Shown in pieces: positions 36,601 through 51,600 of a DNA stretch of 64,000 nt. This stretch comes from Aphis gossypii (lineage: Eukaryota > Arthropoda > Insecta > Hemiptera > Aphididae): assembly GCF_020184175.1 (NCBI RefSeq), contig NC_065532.1:34906001-34970000 (forward strand), in the 5' to 3' direction. Both the position numbers and the translations under genes were made by a program. Below the pieces are notes generated by a model that saw only the letters and a program-made list of their open reading frames with translations, was not told the origin of the DNA and made no database searches. Each line of letters opens with the position of its first letter. The stretch's first letter is position 1.

Positions 36601-39600
36601 AAGTATAACTTTTATGCGAATAAGGAAGAAAAATATACTTCTGTAGTTGATAATTTCAAAAACTGATTTGAATTTATTGTTATTTTTTGGACGTATGTTA
36701 GAAATGTACTAAATTTATTTTTGTCAAGTAGTGCTAGTGTCTCATTAAAATATATATACAATTATATTTTATAAACTAAATATTTTTGTTGGTTTATATA
36801 TTTTTAACATAATATTTGTTATTCTTAATGACTTACTGTGAACATAGTAGATGCAGTATACAATTGTTAGGAAGAAAACGATTGTCATAGAAATGACCAA
36901 TACAGTAAGTTGATGTCGTTCACAACAACATGTGGTAGGCTTTCTAGACTTATGTCGATTATGCCCTATGCCATTAACAATTGTAAAATGATTTGATGAT
37001 GCTACTGATAAAGTATCTAAATCATTGTTTCGATCAATATATTTGTTATGGGCATCTAAGTTTTCAGCACATAGTAGTAGCATTGAAGTTGTAGATGATT
37101 TACTCTATAATAAAAAATAAATTAGAATTATAAACATATTTTAAATATCTAATCAAAAATAAAATTTGTTTTCTTTTTCTAATGATAACATTTTGGCAAA
37201 TTTAAAGTTGTATAAAAATAAATTTTGAATAAAGTATGTATAAGATATAATTTCAGTATACTTCAGAGTAGTGTTTAAATTTAGCTAGTTTAAAAAATTA
37301 GGTACTTAAATTATTTTTATTTTTATGTAGTATGTAATATATTTTATTACTAGCATTGATAATTGTGATTAAAATTATATATTAATAATCAAAATGCAAA
37401 AAAATAAATATTTTTTTTTTTATCATATTTATTTAATTTATACAATCCATATAAAATTTTTTTACAATAAGTACAATAGATGAAGGTTAGATAAAAAGAA
37501 GAAATAAAATGGATAGGTTGGCTTGATTGGCTTGATTGAAGAAACTATTCAATAATACTACTTTATAGCAAGGGTGGGAGTGATTAGTCGACTAGTAAGT
37601 CACAAAAAATAAATATTTATTAATTATAAAATAACTTTAAATAATTATTGTAAAAATAGTATATATCTTGATTTTATTAAAAATAAAATATAGTAAAAAA
37701 TATATAAATACATAAAAAATTATTAAATTTTTAAGTTTAGTAAGAAAATATAGTTAAATCAACCCTTTTTAAAATTATTTTTAAAAATGTTATAAAATAA
37801 TTATTTTAAATAAATACAGGTGAAATTAATAATAGTTTTTATGATCATTAAATATATGTATTTAAAATAGTAAAAAAAAGTTGATTTCTGTGGTACAAAT
37901 TAGAATAATTATAAAAATGGTGAAAAATTATTATTGTATTTTTAATTGAATTTTTAAAAATGTTGGCAGCATTGGGCATTATGTTTTTAGTTTAATTATT
38001 TAAGCATGAATAATTAAAAAAAACATTATTTTCTATTAATAATTAAGTAATTCATGGATAGTTTACCTTTATGCTTAGTTGATTAGGCGATGTGGATGAG
38101 CTTGGTTGCGATTTGTCACTGGAATTGTCTTGTCTTGATGACGAAAACGACGGTCTTGGTATAGACCATCTATACACCTACATAATAGAGCATGAATTAA
38201 TATAGTATGTTGTTTTAATCTATCTATAAATATAGTACCTATTACCTACAATTGCCTATGTACAAACGAAAGATATAATTTTATGATTATTGAAGATCAA
38301 GGTTATTGATGGGCGTCGTCTAAAACAATACACCTCGTCGCGATACCTACCTATAGGGTATTTGCAATAAGAAGTAATAAAGCTTAGATGCGGGTTATGT
38401 AATGTTTGAACCGGATTTTTTTCAGTCAAGTTTCAAGGTCCGGGTCATGTATTGCAATTTTCAGGACTATGTAATCTAATTTTTTTATGCCTTCGGGTAT
38501 AGAGTTATCCGGTTTTAATGTTATATTCTGATAATATGTTAAGAAAATATTTCTATTATTTAATTTTTTGATACATAAATATAAAAATGTATAACTCGTT
38601 ATAGGTACGTATGGAATTTTAATAATTGCTTAGTTGTATCTTGAGTCAACTAGTATTGTTTTTTAATTACAATAGATACGTACGAGTATATAAAATAAAT
38701 ACGTATATAATATTGTCGGAATTTGTGATCTTAGTTATTTTTACTTTTTAAAGAGTGCTTAAATTAAAATATTTTATTTCAACTTATTTTTGGTATAACA
38801 CATTAAATATTGTATTTAAAAGTAATTAAAGATTATCATTTTTTATTTTAAACATCCCATATTAGGTAGTATTTTTTCAGAGACTTAAAATTTCATACTA
38901 CAAAATAAATAACTAGTTAAATATAATATTCCATGAAATTTTAACTATTACTAATTAAAAAAAATTGCATATTTATACATAATATAATTTATCTTCTGTA
39001 ATTTTTCTTACTTTAAATGCTTAATTTACTATTATACTTTTTTATAAATATATTATGGATTGCCTACCTAATATAAAATATTATAAAATGTTTGTTCCTC
39101 AAAAATTATAATTTTTAGCTATGGATGATACCCTAATTGATGAGTGCCCACTTATTTATAAAACAGTTAATACTACTACTACTACTACTAATAATAATAA
39201 TATCATGTCTATAAATAGGTATGTCTACTTGTTATAAATAATTAATTAATATGTTATACAATATGTTGAGTTGTGAATTGTGATTAACAGTTATCATACA
39301 GGTTTATGTTTTTAATGTATACCGACGATGCACTGGAGGCTATGCCATTAATGAGTTGCTTATATAACAATTTTATTATAGATAGATAAAGACACAGTTA
39401 TAGAATGAAAGGGGTTTGTTTGACTATTGTCTTTTTGAAATGAGGATAATTCAAATCATGTTTCATTGCCAATGATTGTCATTTATTTTTATGTCAAATG
39501 AACATACATACGATTATTGTCTTTTTACTAAATTTTAGTCATAACTTCTAATATATTTATTATCAGTTAATCAAAATAATTTGTAAAAAAACTAATCATA

Positions 39601-42600
39601 ATTAATACATTATTACAAGATATTACATCTAGGTATAAGATCATGGAAGTTATTCTATATATATATATGGTTATTTATAGTTTTAATATGTATAATACAA
39701 AAGATATAATAAAATAAATCATTGAATGTAACAATTTAAAAATCTCACATATTACTTTATCTTTATGCATTTCTAATTATCCGTATTATATTTTTTGTAT
39801 TGAATTTTTCTAAAAACTACCACGTTTTACGATTAAATTATAATTTTGGAATATATATATTATTAATGTAAATAACGTTATTATATTAGATCTATTTAAA
39901 ACGAAACATTAACTATTTTGTCATTGATAATATTAATTATATATTTCATTTTTGATAATAGTTTTTACTTTGTGATGTCATTGATATATTTTGTTTACGA
40001 TTTATGTAATTCATTATCGAATTCTTTTTGTGTTTAGAAACTTAAATAATATATATTTAGGTGTAGAAATGAGGAGTAGATATATAAACGGATTTTATTT
40101 TAAAATTGTATATAAATACTCCAAGGATTGAGGTTTTTTAGATGGTTTACTAAAATTTTGGTGTAGTATGTTGTAAAAATATTTTAAGGGGAGTAGGAGG
40201 AAAAAAATAACTTGACGTTGAACCGCTATCCTTATTTATCCGGCCATGATTAAGGATTATGTATATTATATATTATACTACATTGTTTTTCATAATAATT
40301 TACTTAATAATATATTACATTTGAGTTTAATATTTATACTTGAATAAATGCATTATTATTAAAGTTGTGGGTGGGATATGATACATTATATATATAATAA
40401 CAATGAAAATCTGTGCATCTACGTAATTTATACATCGTATCCTGGTATCATGTCATGCAGTCTTAGAATATGCAAAATTCTGTACAGGTATACGTCACAT
40501 GGTGTACTCGTATATGTGGTGGTTTAGGCTTTAGGAACACAGATACAAATCCGGATATGAAGGCGGATCAATAGAGTTCAAGAGATCTGGTTTCGGGGCA
40601 AGGTCATTTATTTTTAAACTTATATTATTTTTTGTAATAATATATTTGCGCAATTTATGGTCTAAAATCATGTCAATTTAGACATAAATGCACGGTCATT
40701 ATTATTATTATTATTACAATTAGGTACTACACCAGTATTGATCTTAATTGAAAATTGAATTTTATTGAATTTTTTGAAAAATATTTCTATACAATACATG
40801 GATATGTATAATTTCTTGGTCAATAATTTTTCTGTACATAATTTAAAAAAAATCATGGTACATGTGGTATCAAGGTTTTTTCAGTCATGCGTGAATGAAT
40901 AAGTACGTTAGCTTTATTTTTAAAAATATATTAAAAGTAAATTATACTCAAACATGTATTTAATGTATTATTAAGTTTTTAAATTAGTTATAAAAATAAT
41001 ATTAACAATAGTATTTGTAAAATTCCAAAACCAATTAGTCAGTTATATATTAATCGAATTAATTTTTTTATTAAGTAACAGTTATTTCAAGTGGGTTAAT
41101 TATGTATTGTTACATATTGTGTATCTTTTAAAATATTTTTTATAAACAATGTGTATTATTGAACTTTTGTTCAAAAAAAGAAAAATAATAATAATTACAC
41201 AGAATTTGATCTATAAAGATAATTTTAATGTTAAACTATTGAGTTAATCATATATAAAAATTTTACTATACAGAATTTTAATAATTTGCTGTGTGTATAA
41301 AGTGTACTTATATTATACTAGTATATAAATTTATTACTAGAAATTAAAAGTGTTAATTATATCATTATGTACTTAAGCTGAGCAAGTTTAATTCATTACC
41401 CAAATTTCAATAAGTATATATCATTTATTTTAAAAAATTAAATAACTTCTTTTTATACAATTATTGTAGAAACAATATAATATTATCACTATCAGTATTT
41501 AAGAGTATTGAATGAAATAACATTATTTTTAAATTCAGCAATGGTTATTTATTTATTTATTTTTTTAATAAATAAAAAAGAACAAATTATTTATTTTTAA
41601 AGTTTTTTTAATGTGTAGGTATCGCTAAGTATAATTTTAAATTTGTATTAATAATATAATTATTATAGTAGAAACATTAAGTGTTAGACGTTTGGATTTT
41701 CTCTATTTAAATGCATTAAAATATATTGTTATGTGTAGGTAGGTACCCAATTAAAAGTAGAACAAATTTAAAATTATAATTTTAATTATATTATTTTAAT
41801 GCAAGTGCTTTATTGTATACACGGTGAATGAAAATTTTATGTTAATCATTGGATGTGCCAGATCATTGTGATATTATATTCTATATCTATATGATCAATA
41901 CTAGTAGGTTATATTTATTACTAGTTCTATATCGGAAATAAATGATTAGATTTTAATAAGCTAATGGAATAATTGCACGCCGGTATGTTTAATAATGTTG
42001 TATTTATTCTTTTATTATTATAATATTGAAATCTCAAATACTGTATGAATGTAATTAATTATTAATATATGTATTATGGTATGGTAATTATTTTAAAATT
42101 TATCTGGTACCCTAATAAAATTTTCTCATACTCAATATATAAATTTAATTGTACGTAACTAGGTATACTTGTTTTATAGTTAAAACTTAAAATTATGATA
42201 TTTAATCATGTCAATATGATTAAAGAAAATCTTATACAGTCAGTTTTGTATCATTCATTAAGTAATCAAGTATATTGGTTTAATTTTGGCGAACAGTATG
42301 ATAATATTTAAAAGAAGTGTACTTACATCAATAATAGTGTTGTCAATATCAATAACGCTATCTAATTTTGGACTCATAGTTATTCTAAAAAAAAAACTTC
42401 CTGCCTCTTAAAGAGGTGGTCTTTTTTTTTCAAAATAAACTACGCTCCTGCATCACTTGATATTCGTTAGCGATGATGTTGATAGTTTCTCGTGGCCGGC
42501 GAAACATCACATGCACCGCTTAATACAGCGCACGAGTATTTTATATTACTGGCATAATAATAGTAACCAAGTCATTTTAGTGGAGTGGGAATATTAGTTG

Positions 42601-45600
42601 ATCTCGTTATTGAACTTCAAATTCTCGAGCACTCAGTGATCTATACGATCTATATTTTCTAGCAGTGTGTACGATTGTACCTTACATATTGTGTTTGAAT
42701 TATGTACAATATAAATAACCTCATAATTTTGTATTCGAATAAATCATTGTTTTAAATAGTATAAAATGCGAATTTTATTTTGTTTAAAAAAAGGTTTGGT
42801 CATGGCACTGTCGTAAACATTTTATTCGAAAAATATTTTTGAGTTAATAAGCAGACAGGCGGATCAGTAACTATTTTTTGCGGTTTAGTTAGTATGTTAT
42901 ATTATAATAATAATTGTATTTATATATGTATTTATTCGGTATGTTTGGCTAATTTTTCTCCGCGAACATTATGTGTTTTCATGGTGAATAATTTCTTTGT
43001 ATTAATAGCTTAAAATTAGTCTTTAATAGTTTAATTTTGTAAAGGAAATAATAATTTACGTCATTGTAAAACATTAAAATATACCTATGTATACGATTGT
43101 TATTTGAACTGTTGTTAAAACAATATTGGAAAACCTTGTACCTACCAAATTTCAAACTTTTTGATCGAAAATAAATTATTTTTTTATCAACATTAATTGA
43201 AAACAGACTAAAAAAGTAGGCTATTTTAAATATCTATAAATAGAAATATCAACATCAGATTTTTATAGTAGGAATCCTTTTTTTAACAACATTTTGATCA
43301 TTCTCTTCCTGTGTCTATTTGTGTAAACCTTATTTAAAATATTGTATTTATGGAATTGTTTAGAATTTTTTGCTTCGTAAACATTATTTATTCAAATTCT
43401 GATTTTAGAAGAAGTATACTCGAAAGATCATGTTTTAAAATTCTTAAAATTGTTGTTCTAGTTAGGAGTGTTTTGTGTAATATGTTTTAAAAAAAATTTT
43501 GATTTGAATATATTGTCTAAATATACCTATTTAAAATCTCCAAAAATCAGATTTTGAATAACTGAATTACTGAAGGGAAAATAGGAGGTGAACATACTTG
43601 TTGAATGAATATAAAACTAATTTCATTTTAATTAAATGAGTTTTTATATAGCCCGTTTTTATTCCAACATAAGTTATCGTCTATCGTACTACAAAACATT
43701 TTGCATCATAACATTCATAACTCATGTAATAAAATAAATTTTATCACGTGCGTATGTAACTTGAACTAACGTTTAAACCATTTAAGGAAATCTTTACAAA
43801 AATTTTTTTAAATAAAGTTGTCTTTTTGATAATTAATATTATTAAAAATCTGTATATCATATTAAAAAAATTTGGTCAATTATAAAAATTGGGATTTAAA
43901 ATAAGTATTTCTTTAAACAGTAAACAGTCATTATTTTTGAAGAGTTGTAAAATAAAAATAATTTCAAAAATGTTAATACTTTTTAAGATAACGAGTGTTT
44001 ACTGTTAAACATTATTCTGTATATTTATATAAAGAAAAAAATAATTATTAATTTGTTTATGGATGAAACTGGTTTGTACAATATTATATATATGTATTTA
44101 TATATATATATATATAAAACCAATTGAAAAGTATCAAACTATTATTACAATTAAGATAACGATTATTAATTATTTTTATTCAATTATTACAGGATTTAGT
44201 GGTAATTTTCATATATTCATATAATTTTTTTTTAAACCATTTATTAACATAGAATTATTATGTAGATGAACATATATATCGCATATTTATTTATTTAATT
44301 ATAAATTAGTTTTTAGATGTTATTTAGGTTATATGAACAATTACAAATTACAATAATAATATTACAAATCGTGTAATTATGGTAATTATTCAAACACAAT
44401 ATATGTCTATAATATTTCTTAAATAACTAATACTAAGAAATAATGTATATTGATTGTTTAAAAATGTAACATATAATATGTCATCCTTTCTTTAAAATTT
44501 ACCATATAAGCGAATATCTTTCTCTCTTGAATCATATTTTCGTATTATACCTTATTGATTATGCAAAAATTTCATTCAAGACAAGAGATAATATTTAAAA
44601 TAATAAAGAATTTAATAAAAAAAGACAGGTATACCTTATACCATTTGTACGTATTATTTATATTTATATATTATGTGTAAATTATATATAGTAAATTTAT
44701 TGTTTTATTAATAAAAAATCTATTGTTCAAAATTTTTTGTAAACCGTACCTAATGGCAACACGCTTATGCTGAAGGTTTCATTAAATTAAAAAAAAATAT
44801 ATTTATTTTACAATTAGGTGTTTGTTTTTGTTTGAGAATTATATAAATTTGATAAAAGTACCATATAACTTCTATACAATAGATAAATATTTTTTTTCAA
44901 AGAAGATATTTATAAAATTCTTAATAGTTAATATTATAATTTACGAAAAAACTGTTAAAATTATCGACGTATATTTTTTTATTTCAAAAGATTTAGTTGT
45001 ATATTTTTATTTATTGCACTTTTTAAAATATATTTTTATAGATGTTATTAACAAAGGCCTAAACTTTTTAAATAAATACATTACAATATATATTATGTTA
45101 ATTAAGGATATTGAATAGAGATTAATAACTGTAGGTAGTGTAATTTAAATAAGTAAAAGACAATACTTGGTGTTGAGTTTAATTATTATTATTATTATAA
45201 TTATTTTATTTCTTTTACAAATTTCAATAATATAAAATTATATAAACAGAATATTATGTACATATCATTAATGATTAAATCACCCAGATTCTAACTAACC
45301 AATAAATATTTATTAATTTTATTTTGACCTTAAGTTCCTGTTAAAGTGCGTTTAAAAAATGTCTAAAACTATTCAATGCACTCATGTAAACAATTCATAT
45401 TTTCTAAAAACAATTAGAAAAATAATTTTTTCTAAATTGTACTATTATATGTATATCAAGTATTGTAATTATATTTCGCCAAGTTTTTGCACGTCAAAAG
45501 AACGTGATCCAAAAGGGGAACGTGACATTTATGGATAGACGGGTTTTTGTTTGTTTAGGATCGTTTGTTTTTTGTAATTATCAAACTCTGGTCACGTTAT

Positions 45601-48600
45601 TAATTTTAGCTGGTCGTTCATTTTCCACAATCGGGTTTTGTTTTTCAAAGGATCTCATAAAGTTTTTCTTTTATTGATTTGGTTGCTATAGATAAAAAAA
45701 AATCACTTATTAATATGGTTTGTATACACATTTTAAGTATTTTAGATACTTTTATCTTATAATTATAATATGTAAAATAACACAATTTATAAAAAGATAT
45801 TCATTGAAACTGTCTTGGGTGTGATGATCGCCTTGTAGATATGCAGAGCGATATAATATATTATGTTGTGGTTCTTATTTGGTTACTCCCCTTTGTTTAT
45901 CAACGAAATTGTCGGCATTACTGATTATTGATTAATCATTGATCATTGTTAATTTGTAGCTCTTCAATCCACTACAATAATATTAAATTATGTATTGTAT
46001 ATGCATAAAATGTCCTTGTGATAATGCTGTATCTACTCTTTATACATAGTTAACGTTTTTAAAGTAAGTTATTAGTTAATTATTAACAGTGTGACAATTC
46101 AAAATTAATAAATTACAAATATTATCAAATACTTAAATATTTTATTTATTTTATTTTAATTTCCGACACTTGTTTCATGGATCGTGTTTATATTTTATGA
46201 ATATAAAATGAATATTTACCCGTATACCTCTATGGTGTTAAAACCATTTTATGAGTGAAAAGTTAAGTCGGGAATGTTATAGGTATATTATACTATAGGT
46301 ATTTACGTGTTGTTTGTCATTCATTGGTCTTACAGTTAATCGTCTATGGATTTTTCGTGATCGTTATGGAAATCCCTAATCTTAACCAAGGTCGCGAGAA
46401 AACTGTCAAGACGTTTGTAGCTGTCTTTCAAAAATACATTCTTTATTGGTCACGACTTTTTTTATTTTGGTAGTGACGTTGGGTTTTAATGGTGTTCAGA
46501 GAAACTATTCGGAAATGTCAGATCTTAACACTGTGATCTTCAACGGATGTACAATTATTAATATATTTTTAATAATATATTATAAAAGATTAGTTATTTT
46601 ATAATAATATATACATTATATATTATTATTAATTATAATAATTACACATAAAAGTTATTTTATTTTAATATAATTTCATTAAAAAAAATACATATATATA
46701 TATATAATAGTTTATAGGCATTTTTGTTTAAATCGAATGAATACTATTATATTATATTATAACGTTTTATCATGTAAATTTCATAAAATATTTAACTTTT
46801 TGTGAATTCATTTGAGTGCACCTCAGTTTAGTAATTTAAAAACTGTATTTTTAATATTCTAAGTTACATATTACTTGATTATATTTGATTATACAATTAT
46901 TATTTTACGTAAAAATATATTAAATTTTTAGATTAAAAATATTATTTGTTTGGTAATTATTTTAATACACTTTAAGATACCTTTTTTAAGATAGATTGTA
47001 AAATATAAATAGTCAATAGTTTTAATTTAATTTTTAATAGCATAATAATTAATTAAAATTTGAAATATATAGGACATAGGTACTAGAATTAATTGAATAC
47101 TGAATACTGACTGTGGATAAGTTATTGCTGCGGTCTCCTTCTAAATTATGCTAGTGATAAAATAATTGTTTTGATTTCGTTTTTTAAAGTAATTGTAAAT
47201 ATAAGGTATTTTTTTTTTGTTAAATTATAACCACAACTATGAACTTGTATTTCTGTAGTTTAGCTTAGGTTATTTATGGTTCATATTTTCAACTAGAATT
47301 TTATTTACCATAAACCATAGTTATTGGATACTTAATTAAATAATTAAAGTAATATTTAAAAAATTTAACAATAGCAAGCAAAAATAAAGAACAGTTGTAA
47401 AATATTTGAAATCAATTTTGAGTATGACATAAATAATATTTGGTTTTTATCAAACTATGTCTTATGATAATTTCTTTTTAGAAATTAATTAAATCTTATT
47501 TAATGCATATTGACACCTATCCTATAGTGTTATATATATATATTTATATTTTTGCTAAGGAGAAATGTCTAATTATTATATTAAATTATTGAATATTAAC
47601 ATTGCTGATTCAAAGACTTCTTGATGAAGAGAAAATGCATTTATCTTTACGTACCTACTTCATATTTGAGCATTAAAATCCAATGCGTGTAATTGAAAAT
47701 GTTTGACTTGAGTATTGTTGTAATTTATTAAGATTAGGTGTCTACTATTTTAAGACTTTAAGATTATTATATTGTTTTGTTCAATACATTCATATGAGGA
47801 TTCAATTTTAATTTAAATTCTAATATTTTTTCTTGTCAAATCCTGATAGCCATTAGTCATTACTGATTAATGATCATGTATATTGTATATATATCTTGTA
47901 ACGTAATGATGACGAAGATACATTTGTAATATAGGCACCTATATAATAAATATAATATGTTCTATATATTAACCTTGAAATGTTCCGCAAGACTCATGTC
48001 TAAATCATATATTTTAGAGATTATCAAACTACCTATTGGTATATACATTATATTGTTAATAATTAGATGCTCAATTACTTTAATGTTGTATTTTTTGTTC
48101 ACAGCTTAAAATTCCATCTAAAGCTGCATTTAAGTTGAGACCACGTGATGTTATTGTGAATTTAAAAAAGAAACACATTTTCGTTAGTATTAAGGGACAA
48201 CCGCCGATATTGGACGACGAACTACAGCATGAAATTAAACTTGAAGAAACCACGTGGTTACTTGAAGATGGAAAAACATTCCTTATTAATATTGAAAAGG
48301 TAAATAAAAAAATAAAATATTATTTAACTTATTGATTTAACAAAGTATTTTCTATAGTGAACTTGACTTTTTACCCAAAAAGAATTGGTAATTTTCTATT
48401 TTTAATTCATTGCTGTATTAGTGTGTGTTATTCCTATTTTTGCTCCACCATCACAGATAATAAAAAAAAGATGGATTATTTTTATTTTTAATCCCCAAAT
48501 TATCAACTGAATCTAATTTGCTACCATAATTAATGCTGAAGATTTGAGTATTTTCTTTTACTGAAAATTGGTCCCATAATACAAAAATAAAATGCCCAAT

Positions 48601-51600
48601 ACACCGCTCAGATTCTGAAATGGAATTTGACTAAACTTTTTTGTGTGATCATTAATTTAAATTTAGGTTTATTACTTAATTTATTTTATAAAAATCACAA
48701 AAATAAATATATTCGGTACCTATAGTTTAATTATTAAATAGTACCGTACAGAAAGTGTCAGTGTGTTAGATTTTAAACTCCATTACATTTTTTTTAAATC
48801 TAAAAATATATGAGCACTTATTATTTTGTATGAGTAATTAATATTATTATAAATCAATTGTTTGCTTTTTAAATGTGTAAATATTGGATCCTGTATTTTT
48901 TTTTAAATATTTTGATAATATAATGTATTTGCAGATAAAATATTAATAACATTACATCAGTATATTTTAAGTAAACGTAGAAGAGTATTTCGATATTGAG
49001 AGTTAAATAGTTATGATTTTTATTGTACTACAATTCATAGACATTTTAATTTTAACTTAAGTCTCAAACTACATTTTGATCACTCGTACGTAAGCATGCG
49101 TTTTCATATTTTCTTAATCTTGTTTTGATTTAATGAAATATCAACAACTGTAGCATTTACTAAGTTCAGTTCATAATTATTATTTGATTGCGATGATTTA
49201 ATATTGATTTCAAATTAAATATCAAAACACATTATTTTGCGCTCATATTGAAACAAAACGAAACGAAAAACTTAAGTTTTCGTTGCCTAGTGGTTTTATT
49301 TTTAGTATCAATTTCCAAATGATGTGTCTGACGGAATAACTATTACTATCATGTTAAATTTGTGACGCTGACTATTTGAATTTAATTAGATCTTATATTA
49401 AGATGATGTATATATTATAAGAGCTACCCTCATGCTTTTCGCTGCCCGTAGATTAACCCCATCTTAAACTCCTTTAAATTATACAGATTTTTAGCCTATT
49501 TTAACGCGATTACAACAAATCAATATTTATATATTTTATACTAATTATTATTATAGTAATATAATCAACGATAATTATTTAAATAAACAAAAAAATATTA
49601 TATTTTATAAGTCAAAATTATTAATATCTAACTATTCATGCGTGAGCCACTATAGTAATCTATAATGGTTAAAAATGCTTCAAAATCTCCAAGTTCTAAG
49701 GAATCTATTGAAATAACTTTTATTAAAATGGTTTAGTAGTTTTAAAGTATTAATTTCGGATATACCAACCTCCATTTATATATATTATGTAGTTAGATTA
49801 TATTTTACTTTTTTTGCAATTTATTTTATTATTATTATTTTGGTTTAACAACCACTCAATTATTTATTAGTATTTAAAAGTTGTGTTTTGATCTATTTTT
49901 TAATAGATAAATTTACTTATCACGAGAAAATTCTCATCAATTTTATAGTGTTTTACAATAGTGTGATAAATAAATCCAATGGCCTACCTTGAGGGAAGTC
50001 ATAAGAACTTTCCATAAACCTTCCTTGAATGAGATGATGCATTATATTATAAATTATAATATTATTCATAATAATGTTTAATAAAAAATTCCATTTATAA
50101 TTTATGAGTATATATAATTATGGTTGTGGAGAAAAGTATACATTTTTGAAACGATAAAAATGTTTGTTTTTTAAAATACATGTAGGTTGTTAATTGAGCC
50201 GAGATTATAAAACTTGAAAGTCGACACAGAATTTTTTAAACAGTAATTCACCTGCAGTTTTCAAACAAATACAATATATATAACTATATACAAAGCCCAC
50301 ACTATATACTTATAATTGGATAATCCAGTATCTCATTTTTATGGTATAAATGTCCAATTTTAGTTCCGAAGACTTTAAATTTGAATATTAGGCTTATCAT
50401 ATTATATATTTAAATAGAAATTTCTATTCTAAGTAGCTTGGAACCCTCATTTTATAATCTTTATATTATGGGTTAAACCTCTAAAAAAGTTTTTCTAAAA
50501 ATATTTTATCCATTTCTGTAAAATATAAATACAAATTTCGTGAATAGTTAGTATAATTATATTACAGTAATCAAATTTGTATTTATAAAAAATGTATTTC
50601 TCAATATATTATTTGGTTTATTTGATAATGAAAAGGTAATGAATAACTACTATGTAACAACTATTTTTAAAAGTTAATTTATCAGATCTTATAAAACTAC
50701 GTTATCATTGATTATGTAGGTATCATTACTTGATATTGCCTATTAAAGTTTTTAATTTTTAAAGGAATATTTTATAAATAATAAATATAATAATTCCGAA
50801 GCTTTATCTTTGTATTTAATATTTAACGATGAACAAATTTGAACAGAACTTATAAATATGATTAATACATAAAATAGAATTAAAGTATAATAATTTTAAC
50901 AACTACTAATTACGTTTTTAAACATCATATTTGTCTGGAGTTTAAGAAATGAACCGATTAATATCGATTTTTATAATAAAAATCGATTTTGGTTTGTAAA
51001 TTGATTGGTAAAGTATTTTAGATGATAGCGACGTCTGTTTTATGACTTAAATTTGTATGTAATCTATATGGTTTCTGTGTAAAACATTCATATATTGTTT
51101 TATTAACTGTTTGCATCAAGTTTTTATAAACAATTTTATACCGTAAACTATTTTTTTATTTTTTATTTTAAATTCCAAGGGATAGTGTTAAATAATATAT
51201 AACACACAAGAATTCAAATTGTTTTGCAAAATTACTTGGGAATTATAGGACATCAAAGGAATCTTGTGAAAAGTACCAACAATTTTTGCTATAAATATTT
51301 TATTCTCGAAAAGTGACAAAGTAAAGCAACTTCAATACCTATCTAATAATTTCGTATTATAATAATGATAATATCTAAGCGTTTTTTTGATTATAACTTA
51401 TTATTAATTTATAACTTCGATACTTGGTAATTGGTCTCTATGTACAGTAATAATGTATTGTACTTATTTGATGTTGGGTTGTTAGTTTTTATTTTAAAAT
51501 GTTTTACTACTATACCAGTATTGTTATAAAATGCACATAAATAAATGCATTGTTTTTCATAGAAATAAAGCGTGTTTATAATTGAAATATTATATTATAA

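Larger units (their letters stand above)
35841..48104 (+). other. nudC intron 4 (12.3 kb), hosts an antisense gene
   Basis: Runs from donor GAA|GTAAGT to acceptor TTTGTTCACAG. It carries a four-exon minus-strand gene (42377-36285). Left and right of that gene it is AT-rich, with trinucleotide runs near 39174-39192 (ACT) and 40699-40715 (TTA). Less AT-rich patches at about 38310-38520, 40430-40620, 45470-45660 and 46310-46550 have no coding signal; they may be repeats or regulatory DNA. Confidence 0.8.
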
